Made by a program: the position numbers and the translations under genes
In this document: positions 9,059 to 17,257 of the stretch, in pieces
Layout: every line of letters begins with the position of its first letter
Position numbering within the stretch: position 1 is the stretch's first letter
Source: Nonomuraea basaltis
Lineage (GTDB): Bacteria; Actinomycetota; Actinomycetes; Streptosporangiales; Streptosporangiaceae
Direction of reading: 5' to 3'
Assembly (NCBI RefSeq): GCF_005893125.1
Contig: NZ_VCJS01000058.1
Location: 1-62,915 of the forward strand
DNA length: 62,915 nucleotides
The notes under the pieces: model-generated
Seen by the model: only the letters and a program-made list of their open reading frames with translations
Databases searched by the model: none
What the model was told of the DNA's origin: nothing

Positions 9059-9496
9059 ATGACGCGCGCTTGGATCTTGCCGATGCTGCTTGTGGTCTGC
9101 GGCTCACTCCTTGCGACTGCGCTGGTCGTCAGGGGTATTCCCGGCACAGCCGCTGCACTGCTGCTGGTGTTTGTCCTGCTCGCAGGACTGAACTCGCCGC
9201 TGGTGTTCCCGAGGTCGATCGGTGCAGTGGAGGCACAACGCCGCAGCGCGGTCGACGGCCGACCGATCGTCTACTGGCGGCCGGGCTGCAAGTACTGCCT
9301 GCGACTGCGGATCCGGTTGGGCCGCAGCGCCCGTCAGCTGCATTGGGTCGATATCTGGCGTGACCCGGCCGGCGCGGTGGCGGTGAGGGCAGCCAACAAC
9401 GGTGATGAGACCGTGCCAACCGTCGTGGTGGCGGGCCAGCCGCATGTCAACCCCGATCCCGAATGGGTGCGCGGACAGCTCTCCCCATCCGCGTGA
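9059..9496 (+). CDS. Membrane-anchored glutaredoxin/mycoredoxin-like protein
   Basis: The product has 145 residues. Two hydrophobic segments (about 5-24 and 29-47) precede a thioredoxin-fold domain. That domain has the redox motif CKYC in YWRPGCKYCLRLR (near residue 80) and the cis-proline loop ETVPTVVVAG (near 120). The family reduces mixed disulfides, including mycothiol adducts in actinomycetes, using the first cysteine. The anchor would place the redox domain at the membrane. The gene stands alone between a decayed STAS gene and a recombinase fragment. The substrate is unknown. Confidence 0.85.
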   Translation: MTRAWILPMLLVVCGSLLATALVVRGIPGTAAALLLVFVLLAGLNSPLVFPRSIGAVEAQRRSAVDGRPIVYWRPGCKYCLRLRIRLGRSARQLHWVDIWRDPAGAVAVRAANNGDETVPTVVVAGQPHVNPDPEWVRGQLSPSA

Positions 9497-9565
9497 TCGG
9501 GAGCGCCAATCCCCCACACGCGCCCCCAACGTCGAACGCTGTTCACCCTTGGCGTGGTGCAGAGA

Positions 9566-9898
9566 AACTTCGAACTACGCAAAGTCGCCCTCGGAGTCTG
9601 CACCCGCGACTTCTGATCCCCATGCGTTCATGAACACGCCTGCACCAGATGTCCCCAACTCCGGCCGGATCCCGCCCAAATGCCCCGGCTGCAGGAAATC
9701 CGCGACCACCTCCTCGCTCGCCTCCAAGAGGCCAAGAACCAAGGCCGGCTCGGCGAAGTCGCCGCGATCGAGGTCAGCATCGCCGCAGCCGACCAGAAAC
9801 TCGAGGCCATGCAACGTATGGCGGCCACGCACACCACCGTCCATCTCGGCATGCCGGACTTCCGTTCCTCCGCTGGCCGCACCGCTCCCGAGCCCTGA
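9566..9898 (+). pseudogene. 3' end of a tyrosine recombinase, interrupted by an in-frame stop
   Basis: Read in one frame, this gives NFELRKVALGVCTRDF, then a TGA at 9614-9616. It continues PCVHEHACTRCPQLRPDP, MPRLQEIRDHLLARL and LGEVAAIEVSIAAADQKL. This is the cysteine/histidine-rich tail and coiled coil found at the C-terminus of large actinobacterial transposon-type tyrosine recombinases; that match is from memory of the family. The catalytic domain is missing and the frame is broken, so it is a relic. Part of it (from 9680) could be misread as a 72-residue gene. It sits in a tract with other recombinase fragments. Confidence 0.75.
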
Positions 9899-10047
9899 CC
9901 CCGCAGGCGCCGTTGTCATCCCCAGTAGGGGGTCACCTCCAGGTTCGTGTGCTCAACCGAGTACGCCCAAACCTGCATATCTGGCTACACCGGAAACGAC
10001 CGCATATACCGGCCGAAATTGACCTGAATTAGGTTAAGGTCAAGCGC

Positions 10048-10839
10048 ATGGATCGCCTCTCCGAAATCACCTTCTATCTGCCCACGACTCCGGAGTCGCG
10101 CACCTTCCTCGGCGAACTACGCTCGCTGCTCGCCGAGGTCGTATACGCCACACCCGGCGGGGCGGCTGACCATCTGATCCTCACCCCGCCACAGCCCGCC
10201 GGCGCACGTCCGGTGACGGCGTTCAAGTTGGCCAACGTGCCCGCGCCGCAGGTCGTCTTCGACACGGGCCAATCCATCGGCGTCTGGGGCGGCGAAACGC
10301 CCGATGCACAGACGCCGCCGGCCACGGTCGAAATGGGGGACCTGACCCGCCGTCTCACCGGGCATGTCCAGCGGGTCGATCACACGGGTGTGAACCTGCC
10401 CGCCAGCCACACCTCGCCCGAGCAATGGCAGAACCTTGTCAACGCACTCGCCTCGGCCTCCACCATGTACCGCTTTCCCACCGGTGAAACGTGGCCTTTC
10501 GTCCTTCCCTCGACATCAGATGAGCTTCTCGGCGACATCCACGACTTCGTCGCCGGCCGCGAGCCCCGGTTCGAGCTGGTCTACGACCAAGGACTAACGC
10601 AGACGGAATGGCAGTTCGCGCTCTGGACCGACCTGACCCGCGCAGAGCTGGAGCAGCTATTCCCCGAACCCGAAGGGACCACGTTCTCAGGCCTTGAGGA
10701 GATCTTCCGTGTCGTCACGGTCAACCATCCCTGGCCGAACCTGGAGATCCGATTCGACCTGTGCTACCGCATCGAAGACGGCCCATCCGATTGGGAAACC
10801 GGCGAGTGGCTGGTCACCGAAGGCGGCCGCATCCGGTGA
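10048..10839 (+). CDS. Conserved-looking hypothetical protein
   Basis: The product has 263 residues and is soluble, with no signal peptide or membrane segment. It has a balanced composition and normal codon-position GC, so it is a real gene. The ATG at 10048 follows an AAGGT-like site, and a less GC-rich stretch (TTAGGTTAAGG) lies just upstream. I recognise no catalytic motif. Trp-rich C-terminal segments (TEWQFALWTD, NHPWPNLEIRF and DWETGEWLV) suggest a beta-rich fold. Neighbours are mobile-element relics, so it may be cargo. Confidence 0.7.
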   Translation: MDRLSEITFYLPTTPESRTFLGELRSLLAEVVYATPGGAADHLILTPPQPAGARPVTAFKLANVPAPQVVFDTGQSIGVWGGETPDAQTPPATVEMGDLTRRLTGHVQRVDHTGVNLPASHTSPEQWQNLVNALASASTMYRFPTGETWPFVLPSTSDELLGDIHDFVAGREPRFELVYDQGLTQTEWQFALWTDLTRAELEQLFPEPEGTTFSGLEEIFRVVTVNHPWPNLEIRFDLCYRIEDGPSDWETGEWLVTEGGRIR

Positions 10840-11080
10840 CACCGGCCCGTGGACACACCGGCGGGTCGCTCGACCCCCGCTACGGAGCGATGACACAAGC
10901 AGCGACCACTACGCTGGCCACGGCTCGTTCGGCGAACCTTCGCCCTCGTGGTGCTGCGGACTACAGAAACGGTTCCCGACACGCCGACACGGGGACGAAC
11001 GCCAAGGTTCTTTGCGCTACTTTCTGTGAGCGAAAGGCGGCCGCCAAGCCATCTGGAAGCTTAAAGATCATTTCGGTTAA

Positions 11081-11368
11081 GAACTGGTGGAGAAGAACGG
11101 GCGGCTGCTCGCCTACACCGCCCCGTGGTTCTCCGGCACTCCCTCCGACCCGCTGCCGCCGCGTGACCACCCCGACAGGCGCACCTTCAACCTCGACATG
11201 GTCGCGCTCGGCTGGGCCGCCACCTTCGTCATCTACCCGTCAATCCCCCGCCCCGCCGACCTGAACCTGCTGATCGACGAGGCGGAGACGGCCTGGCAGG
11301 AGCAGCGCGGCGCCTGGGCACAGTTCGGGCAGGACCTGCTGCTCGGCTATGAGTACCGGGCCTGCATC
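11081..11368 (+). pseudogene. Truncated nuclease-like fragment
   Basis: The frame after a stop at 11078-11080 reads ELVEKNGRLLAYTAPWF and continues through RTFNLDMVALGWAATF to LLLGYEYRACIK. The text resembles the C-terminal part of an SNase-like or related phage/plasmid protein, but this is a weak recollection. Upstream, the same frame shows WKLKDHFG just before the stop, so the 5' side is broken. At about 11368 it runs into the antisense end of the recombinase-associated gene. Both ends are therefore lost. Confidence 0.45.
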
Positions 11369-11740
11369 AAAAATGTTGTGGCCCTGGGCCTCGTGCGTGA
11401 GCTCGGTGATCATCGCGCAGAGCATGGTGATCCGGCCGTTGAGCGTGGTGTTCTCCTCTTCGAGCTGCTGGACGCGCTGGAGCGCGTCGGCCAATCGCTG
11501 TCGCAGGGCCTGAATGTTGGGAGAGGTCGGCCCGCGCCCGGCGGAGGTCTTGAACTCCAAGACGAGTTCGGCGTGGTGCTCATAGAGGCGATGACGGGGC
11601 AGGCCAGCCTCGATCGCGAGCGTGGCGACGGTGAGTTTGCCGTCGCTGCGCTGCGGGGTGCCGTTCAGGAGTCGTCGGGCGGCCTCGCGCAGTCGCCGCT
11701 GCTCGTCTTCGTGTCGGGCATGGCGGTCAACGGACCTCAT
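11240..11740 (-). pseudogene. Third gene of a Tn554-like recombinase transposon, 3' end replaced
   Basis: The authentic part runs from ATG 11740 to about 11370. It has an N-terminal basic segment and a helix-turn-helix-like KLTVATLAIEAGLPRHRLYEHH (about 37-58). A coiled coil (RQRLADALQRVQQLEEEN) follows. Small proteins of this type follow the two tyrosine recombinases in Tn554-family elements. After about residue 124 the frame continues as the antisense of the nuclease-like fragment, so the natural C-terminus was lost at a junction near 11368. The ribosome site AGGGAGCAGCC precedes the start, which overlaps the preceding recombinase stop by 14 bases, as expected for the operon. Confidence 0.65.
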
Positions 11741-11936
11741 GGCTGCTCCCTGTCTTCTGGTCGGTGGTGGCCTGCGGCTTGGTGGTTTCGTGCTCGGCGA
11801 GGGCTCGCTGGTGTTCGTCGAAGCGTGCTTGGACTCGCTGGCGCAGCGGTTCAGGAATGTCCAGGGTCGTCAGATCGGCTTGGAGACCAGGGTGCCGGCG
11901 TCGGGCAAGGCGGTGATGCCGTCTTGGCCTGACGCA
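11727..11936 (-). pseudogene. C-terminal end of a Tn554-like tyrosine recombinase
   Basis: Reading leftwards, the frame RRHPGLQADLTTL, DIPEPLRQRVQARFDEHQ and RALAEHETTKPQ ends at TGA 11729-11727. This matches the tail of the second recombinase of Tn554-type elements, which ends just before or overlapping the small third gene. Everything upstream of roughly 11936, including the catalytic core, is gone. The first part of this fragment is ambiguous in frame. Confidence 0.6.
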
Positions 11937-12305
11937 CCCCGGGCCCGCGAACGCAGAAGGCCGCCCCTTGCCCGGGACGGCCTACCAACGCCGGCACCGG
12001 AGCGACCCCCACAGCAACGCACACGCTGGTGCAAATGCAGATGCAAGAACCAGGGGAAATATCTCCCATTTGCAGCGTGCAGGCAGGTGAAGTCCCACCC
12101 CGAGTGGAACAGGCATCTACCTGACGATGAGGCAAACACAACCTGGCTGTCGATCGCCGTCCACGGGTGGTCTCGCGATGCCCTACCGTCAGCCTCGGAC
12201 AGGTCAGCATCTGCTTCCTGCCGCCGTTGTGCCGATCGTCCGGACGGTACCGCCGGACGGCCCTCGAGGCACCCGGGGCGGCGGCGGAGAAGGGAGGTGT
12301 GCACC
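11937..12305. other. Intergenic tract after the transposon remnant
   Basis: No convincing gene is present. An imperfect 10-bp hairpin lies at 11958-11983 (AGGCCGCCCC against GGGACGGCCT). A shorter inverted repeat, GCAAATG/CATTTGC, is near 12030-12075. GC content is lower than in its surroundings around 12030-12140, consistent with acquired DNA. The start of the small membrane ORF follows. Confidence 0.4.
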
Positions 12306-12443
12306 GTGACGGTGCCCTGCCCGGACGGCGATCGCCATCGCCACGGCCGGGCCAGCTGGCTACGGACCGCCCTAGCGGTGGTGCGTTTCATCGGCTGGCT
12401 GGCCTGGCTGATGTGGACGATGTTTGATCGCTCCACCTCCTAG
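12306..12443 (+). CDS. Small single-pass membrane protein (45 residues)
   Basis: The ORF starts with GTG and has GGGAGGTG about eight bases ahead, a strong ribosome site. A charged N-terminus (CPDGDRHRHGRASWLR) leads into one hydrophobic helix rich in Trp (VVRFIGWLAWLMWTMF) and a short DRSTS tail. The family is unknown. Small membrane ORFs like this occur on actinobacterial integrative elements, so it may belong to the neighbouring mobile debris. The stop codon sits inside the first of two stacked hairpins. Confidence 0.55.
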   Translation: MTVPCPDGDRHRHGRASWLRTALAVVRFIGWLAWLMWTMFDRSTS

Positions 12444-12450
12444 AGGTGGA
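12432..12450. terminator. Tight 8-bp hairpin spanning the small ORF stop
   Basis: TCCACCTC and GAGGTGGA flank a three-base loop (CTA). The TAG stop of the 45-codon ORF is formed within this structure. It is directly followed by a second, larger inverted repeat. Confidence 0.5.
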
Positions 12451-12502
12451 ACGGGCCTCCTACCTCGGGTGACCTCTAACCCCCCACTGGTAGGAGGCCC
12501 GT
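12451..12502. repeat. Perfect 14-bp inverted repeat
   Basis: ACGGGCCTCCTACC (12451-12464) and GGTAGGAGGCCCGT (12489-12502) are perfect inverted copies around a 24-base loop. It could be a rho-independent terminator of the I-shaped actinobacterial type or a recombination-related site at the end of the element. No T-tract follows. Confidence 0.6.
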
Positions 12503-12765
12503 GGTCCGACCAGGGTAAGCCGTAGACGCAGTTTTTTGGGCGAATCAAGATCCATGCGAGATCCACAGGTGAAATACCTGCTCGGTCGGGATGGACCTTG
12601 TCTCACTCAGGTTGAGGCTTTCCCCTCTGCTCGCGTCTCAATACCCACCAAAACGGACAAGGTAAAGGATCTTGCTTCCTTGCGCACTTCAAGCTCGTGG
12701 ACTGGCGAGAGGTCGCCGCCACGCTCGATTAGCAGAACGGAACCCTACGTTCCTATACTGAGGGT
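12503..12765. promoter_or_regulatory. Leader region of the TetR gene with GGAAC-N5-GTTCC box
   Basis: No gene is seen in the 260 bases before the TetR start. At 12739-12753 there is an inverted repeat, GGAAC CCTAC GTTCC, immediately before TATACT (12754-12759), a good -10 hexamer. GAGGGT then precedes the ATG by few bases. A TetR-type protein binding this box would block its own promoter. No good -35 was found. Confidence 0.5.
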
Positions 12766-13404
12766 ATGACCAGCGCACCCATGAGCGGCCGCAAGGCGCA
12801 GGCCGCACGCAACGACGAGCTGATCCTCCAGGCGGCACGGGCCGTCTTCACCGCCGATCCCGGCGCCCCGATCGCTGCCGTGGCCGAGCGGGCGGGCGTC
12901 GGGATCAGCGCACTCTACCGCCGATACCCCAGCAAGGAAGCCCTCCTGCAGAAGCTCTGCGGCGACGGGCTCAAGCTCTACATCGAGGTGACGGAGCGGG
13001 CGCTGGCCGACGAGGGCGACCCGTGGGAAGCCTTCGCCGGCTACATGCACGGCATCGTGGACGCCGACACCAACTCGCTGACGATCAAGCTGGCGGGCAC
13101 GTTCCAGCCGACGGAGGAGCTCGGACGGGACGCGGCCAGGGCCGGGATGCTGGCCACCGAGATCCATCACCGGGCTGTCGAGGCGGGCGTGCTGCGGCCG
13201 GACGTGACGGTGGCGGACATCGCGCTGCTGTTCGAGCAGATCGCCTCGATCAAGCTCGGCGACGAGCGGCGCATCTTCCAGCTGCGCCACCGCTACCTGG
13301 CACTGGTGATGGACTCGCTGCGGGTGCCGCCGGCCCACCGCGACCTGCCCGGCCCGCCGCCCGTGGACGAGGAGCTGTCGGCCCGCTGGTGGAGCCCGTC
13401 CTAG
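12766..13404 (+). CDS. TetR-family transcriptional regulator
   Basis: The product has 212 residues. The N-terminal DNA-binding domain has the helix-turn-helix AAVAERAGVGISALYRRYPSK (about 42-63), and an all-helical ligand-binding domain follows. A start at 12781 (MSGRK) is also possible. The promoter carries a short palindrome beside the -10 box, suggesting autorepression. The downstream lyase and transferase genes are convergent, so its target is unclear. The ligand is unknown. Confidence 0.88.
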   Translation: MTSAPMSGRKAQAARNDELILQAARAVFTADPGAPIAAVAERAGVGISALYRRYPSKEALLQKLCGDGLKLYIEVTERALADEGDPWEAFAGYMHGIVDADTNSLTIKLAGTFQPTEELGRDAARAGMLATEIHHRAVEAGVLRPDVTVADIALLFEQIASIKLGDERRIFQLRHRYLALVMDSLRVPPAHRDLPGPPPVDEELSARWWSPS

Positions 13405-13420
13405 TGCTCGCCGTCGTGGT

Positions 13421-14302
13421 TCAGCGGGCCGCGGTCCGGCCCTCCGGGGGCTCATCGCCGGCGAGCCGCCGGGCCAGGGCCACGGTGCGGCGGGCTCTGG
13501 CGACGATCGGAGCGTCCACGAAACGGCCGTCGGGCAAGGCGACCGCACCGGTCCCGGACCGTCCTGCGCGTTCCGCCGCCTCGACGATCTCGGCGGCCCT
13601 GGCCGTCTCCTCTTCGGTGGGGCGGAAGGCCCGGCGGATCGCGAGGATCTGGCGGGGGTGGAGGGCGGTCCTGCCGAACAGCCCGAGCGCGCGGCCGGCC
13701 CGGCAGGAGGCGATGAGCCCGGCCTCGTCCTTGATGTCCGGGTAGACGGACATGGGCACCGGCGGCAGGCCCGCCGCGGCCGCGGCGAGAACGACCTGCA
13801 GCCTGAGGTGGTTCATGGCGGCCTCGTCGGTGATGGACAGCTCGGCGGCCAGATCCTGCTCGCCGAGCGCGACGCCGGCGACGCGCGGGTGGGCGGCGAT
13901 GGCCTGCGCGTTCACGATCCCGGCCGCCGACTCCAGCACCGCGTAGGCGGGCGCGCCGGTGACCACGTCGAGCACGGCGGGCGAGCCGACTTTGGGCAGC
14001 CGCACGGCGTCGGCGAGCTCACCGACGGCGGTCAGGTCGTCCAGCCCGCGCGGGGTCGACAGGTCGTTCACTCGGACGTGCACCTGCACCGCACCACCGT
14101 CCGGGCGATCGCCGGACCCACCGTCCGCCTCCTGGCGGGCGCGCAGATAGGCCACGGCGTTGGCGCGGGCCTCGTCCTTGCGTACCGGCGCGACCGCGTC
14201 CTCCAGGTCGATGATGACCACGTCCGCCCCGGACGCGACGGCCTTGCCGAACCGCTCGGGCCGGTCGCCCGGGACGTACAGCCAGGTGACAGGCGCGTTC
14301 AT
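13421..14302 (-). CDS. HpcH/HpaI (CitE-like) aldolase/CoA-ester lyase
   Basis: The product has 293 residues with a TIM-barrel of the citrate-lyase-beta type. It opens TWLYVPGDRPERFGKA and has VIIDLEDAV (metal-associated Asp/Glu), the Arg in VRVND and VALGEQDLAAEL. Near the C-terminus is GLFGRTALHPRQI. Family members cleave or form C-C bonds in citramalyl-CoA, malyl-CoA or similar beta-hydroxyacyl-CoA esters. The start overlaps the stop of the CoA-transferase gene by four bases. The two probably act in sequence: CoA activation of a dicarboxylic acid, then cleavage of the thioester. The exact substrate is not readable. Confidence 0.88.
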   Translation of the reverse strand: MNAPVTWLYVPGDRPERFGKAVASGADVVIIDLEDAVAPVRKDEARANAVAYLRARQEADGGSGDRPDGGAVQVHVRVNDLSTPRGLDDLTAVGELADAVRLPKVGSPAVLDVVTGAPAYAVLESAAGIVNAQAIAAHPRVAGVALGEQDLAAELSITDEAAMNHLRLQVVLAAAAAGLPPVPMSVYPDIKDEAGLIASCRAGRALGLFGRTALHPRQILAIRRAFRPTEEETARAAEIVEAAERAGRSGTGAVALPDGRFVDAPIVARARRTVALARRLAGDEPPEGRTAAR

Positions 14303-15486
14303 GCGATCACCCCGGCCTCGCGCAGCGCGGCGATCCGTTCTCCGGCGTAGTCGAGTTCGGCGAGCACCTCGTCGGTGTCCCTGCCGAGCGGCCGCCCCGG
14401 CCAGCGGATCTCGCCGGGCGTGTCGGACAGGCGGAAGAAGACGTTCTGCATGGCGACCGAGCCGAGCTCCTCGTCGGGCAGCTCGACGAACGAGCCGAGC
14501 GCCGCGTACTGCGGGTCCGCGGCGATGTCGGTCACGTCGTAGACGGGCGCGACCGCGGCCTGGATCTCCTCGAAGCGGGCGACGACCTCCGCCGCGTCCC
14601 GCTCGGCGATCCAGGAGGCGACGGCCTCGTCCAGCTCGTCCACGTGCTGGACCCGGCCGTGCCCGCTGGCGAACCACGGCTGCTCGACCAGGTCGGGCCG
14701 CCCGACGAGGGTGACGACGCGCTCGGCGATGGGCTGGGCGCTGGTGGAGATCGCCAGCCACCGGCCGTCACGGGTGCGGTACGTGTTGCGCGGCGCGTTG
14801 CTGCTGGAGCGGTTCCCCGTCCGTTGCGGCACGACCCCGAGGGCCTTGAACGCGGTCATCTGCGGCCCCAGCAGGCCCATGATCGGCTCGATGATCGCCA
14901 TGTCGATCACCTGGCCACGCCCCGTACGCTCGCGGGCGTGCAGCGCCACCATGATCGCGTACGACATGGCCAGGCCCGCGATGCCGTCGGCGAGCGCCAG
15001 CGGCGGGAGTGTGGGCGGCCCGTCGGGCTGCCCGGTCATGGCCGCGAACCCGCTCATGGCCTCGGCCAGCGTCCCGAACCCCGGCTGCTTCGCCATCGGC
15101 CCGGTCTGCCCGAACCCGGTCATCCGCGCCACGATGAGCCGCGGATTCAGCGCCAGCAGGTCTCCGGGGGCCAGGTTCCAGCGTTCCAGGGTGCCGGGGC
15201 GGAAGTTCTCGATCAGCACGTCGGACCGCTCGGCCAGGCGGCGCAGGATCTCCTGGCCCTCGGACCGCGACAGGTCGACGGCCGCGGAGCGCTTGTTGCG
15301 CGACAGCGTCTTCCACCACAACCCCACCCCGTCCACGGAGGCGCCGTGGCCGCGGGAGGGGTCGCCGCGCCGGGGATGCTCGATCTTGATCACGTCGGCG
15401 CCGAAGTCGCCCAGCATCATCGCGGCGGAGGGGCCGGCGAACAGCGTCGCCGCGTCGATGACCCGCAGGTCGGCGAGGCTCGTCAT
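14299..15486 (-). CDS. Class III CoA-transferase (CaiB/BaiF family)
   Basis: The product has 395 residues, starting MTSLADLRVIDAATLFAGP. The catalytic Asp of the family is expected in the region after NKRSAAVDL. Further family landmarks are DVLIENFRPGTLERW, MTGFGQTGP, ALADGIAGL and NAPRNTYRTRDGRW. It moves CoA between an acyl-CoA donor and a carboxylic acid. Longer upstream readings cross an A/T-rich promoter and were rejected. It forms a two-gene operon with the CitE-like lyase and faces a GntR regulator, a common layout for substrate-induced catabolism. Confidence 0.9.
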   Translation of the reverse strand: MTSLADLRVIDAATLFAGPSAAMMLGDFGADVIKIEHPRRGDPSRGHGASVDGVGLWWKTLSRNKRSAAVDLSRSEGQEILRRLAERSDVLIENFRPGTLERWNLAPGDLLALNPRLIVARMTGFGQTGPMAKQPGFGTLAEAMSGFAAMTGQPDGPPTLPPLALADGIAGLAMSYAIMVALHARERTGRGQVIDMAIIEPIMGLLGPQMTAFKALGVVPQRTGNRSSSNAPRNTYRTRDGRWLAISTSAQPIAERVVTLVGRPDLVEQPWFASGHGRVQHVDELDEAVASWIAERDAAEVVARFEEIQAAVAPVYDVTDIAADPQYAALGSFVELPDEELGSVAMQNVFFRLSDTPGEIRWPGRPLGRDTDEVLAELDYAGERIAALREAGVIA

Positions 15487-15553
15487 GGGTATGTAACTTA
15501 TAAGAAATATGTCATAGGTCAATACACATCCGTTCTGCGAGACACTTGGGGAC
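15487..15553. promoter_or_regulatory. A/T-rich divergent promoter and probable GntR operator
   Basis: This 67-base gap is strikingly A/T-rich for the window. It contains the palindrome CTTATAAG (15497-15504) and the near-palindrome TATGTCATA (15508-15516). Read towards the CoA-transferase, TTGACC (complement of 15517-15522) is a plausible -35, but no well-spaced -10 was found. Its position between the operon and the regulator suggests that the GntR protein binds here. Confidence 0.55.
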
Positions 15554-16207
15554 ATGTCAGGCATCGAGCCGCGGCCGCCCATGAGCAAGGCCGAGTACGT
15601 CTACAGCGTGCTGCTGGACGACATCCGCTCCGCGCGGATCCCCGGCGGCACGGCGTTGCGGGCCGGGGAGGTGGCCAAACGGCTCGGGGTGTCGGTCACG
15701 CCGGTGCGCGAGGCCCTGCGCAGGCTGGAGAAGGACCGGCTGATCAGCTACGAGGCGCACCACGGGGCGACCGTGGTGGATCTGGGCGAGGAGGCGCTGG
15801 CGGAGTACTACGGCCTGCGCGCGGTCGTCGAAGGGCTGGGCGCGCGCCTGGCGGCGGCCCGGATCACCCAGCCGGAGCTGGCCGCGCTGCGCGAGCTGCA
15901 CGCGGCGATGGCCGACGACGCCGCGCACGGCAGGAACGACCGGCTCGGCGAGCAGAGCATGGGGTTCCACCTGCGGATCGTGGACATCGGCGGGCCCGCC
16001 TTCCTGGGGGCGCACGCCAGGTCCGTGCGCAACAGCGTCCCGGTGCCCGCCGAGGCGTCGCTCTGGCTGGACGAGACGCAGGTCAAGGCCCAGCTCGAGG
16101 CGCACGAGGGCATCCTGGCAGCACTGGAGGCCGGCGACGGCGACACCGCCGAGCGCATCATGATCGGCCACGTGCGGCAAGCCGGCGACTACCGCTCACA
16201 CCACTGA
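15554..16207 (+). CDS. GntR-family regulator, FadR/FCD-type
   Basis: The product has 217 residues. The winged helix occupies about 10-78, with VAKRLGVSVTPVREALRRLEKDRLI typical of GntR proteins. The helical FCD-like effector domain follows, with metal- or carboxylate-binding histidines expected around GFHLRIVDI, LEAHEGIL and IMIGHVRQ. It is divergent from the CoA-transferase/lyase operon across a 67-base promoter and probably controls it in response to a small organic acid (inference). Confidence 0.88.
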   Translation: MSGIEPRPPMSKAEYVYSVLLDDIRSARIPGGTALRAGEVAKRLGVSVTPVREALRRLEKDRLISYEAHHGATVVDLGEEALAEYYGLRAVVEGLGARLAAARITQPELAALRELHAAMADDAAHGRNDRLGEQSMGFHLRIVDIGGPAFLGAHARSVRNSVPVPAEASLWLDETQVKAQLEAHEGILAALEAGDGDTAERIMIGHVRQAGDYRSHH

Positions 16208-16291
16208 CCATCCGCCACGCCACGCACCGCCGACCGACCGGCAGGCCGCGCAGGACCGGCTGGTCGTCACGCAGCGCGGCGCGCCGGCCCG

Positions 16292-17122
16292 TCACCCGGC
16301 CGCGCGGATCCCGTCCAGCACGTCCGGCGTCGCGTCCACCGGATACGCCGTCAGCGACAGCCGCGCGAACGCCTGCTGGTGCTCCTCCACCCGCCGCCGA
16401 TCCTCCACGATGACCGGGGCGTGCAGCAGGTGCAGCACCAGCACGTCGGCCCGGCCCCCGCCGGGGAAGCGCAGCAGCGTGAACGGCGGCCCCTGGTAGA
16501 GGTGCCCGGACTCAGCGGCCGGCCGGGTGATCTGCACGGCGACGTGCGGCTGCTTGGCGGCCAGCGCGAGCGCGTCGAGCTGGGCGAGCCGGTCCCCCGG
16601 CCCGGCCAGCGGCGGGTCGAGCAGCGCCGCCCGGTCCAGCACCGCCCACAGGTGCGGGCCCCGATGCCGGTCGAGCACCTGCTGCCGGCGCGCCACCAGG
16701 TCCGCGGCGCAGCCGACCCGGGCGGGCATGGCGCCGGGCGGCAGCGCGGCGCGTACCGCGGACTCGGCATAGGCGCGGGTCTGCAGCAGCGGCGGCACGT
16801 GCCCCGGGCCGTACGTGTAGATCACCTGCGCCTGGTCCTCCAGCTCCAGGAACTCCGACAGCCCCAGCGGCACCCCCGGGGCGTCCCACCAGCCGGGCAC
16901 GCGCTCCTCGCGCAGCAGCGACAGCAGCCGCGGCGCGTGCTCGCCCTCGCCGTACAGCTCCAGCAGGATCCGTACGGTCGACTCGCGCGGGGCCACGAGC
17001 CCGTGCTCGATGCGGAAGATCGTGGACGTGTTGAGCCCGGCCGCCTGCGCCGCGGCCTTCATCGACAGCCCGCACCCCGCCCGCAGGGCCGCGAGACGGA
17101 CCGCCACCACGCTCAACTGCAT
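16292..17122 (-). CDS. XRE-family regulator with DUF5753 domain
   Basis: The product has 276 residues. The N-terminal helix-turn-helix includes LSMKAAAQAAGLNTSTIFRIEHG (about 19-41). The DUF5753 domain fills the rest, with the marker VIYTYGPGHVPPLLQTRAYAE. This family is abundant in actinomycetes and often pairs with a small DUF397 protein. No DUF397 gene is next to it; the divergent neighbour at 17258 is unrelated in length. ATG 17122 gives a slightly short N-terminus, but no longer start is visible. Confidence 0.85.
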   Translation of the reverse strand: MQLSVVAVRLAALRAGCGLSMKAAAQAAGLNTSTIFRIEHGLVAPRESTVRILLELYGEGEHAPRLLSLLREERVPGWWDAPGVPLGLSEFLELEDQAQVIYTYGPGHVPPLLQTRAYAESAVRAALPPGAMPARVGCAADLVARRQQVLDRHRGPHLWAVLDRAALLDPPLAGPGDRLAQLDALALAAKQPHVAVQITRPAAESGHLYQGPPFTLLRFPGGGRADVLVLHLLHAPVIVEDRRRVEEHQQAFARLSLTAYPVDATPDVLDGIRAAG

Positions 17123-17257
17123 ACGTACGTCACGGGCATCTATGACAAAAATCAGCGTTTACACCTGGTCTATTGCAACAGAGTGACGGGTGATGCACGA
17201 TGGCCACTCTAGTGGTCTGACACGTAATGCATACGCCAATCCGAAAGGGCAGAGACT

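Noticed and set aside
9680..9898. 72-residue small gene
   Set aside because: Its protein is the C-terminal coiled coil of a recombinase whose frame continues upstream through a stop; treated as part of the relic.
11870..12436. 188-codon minus-strand frame
   Set aside because: The composition is shadow-like, and it overlaps the convincing small ORF and the recombinase fragment in a different frame.
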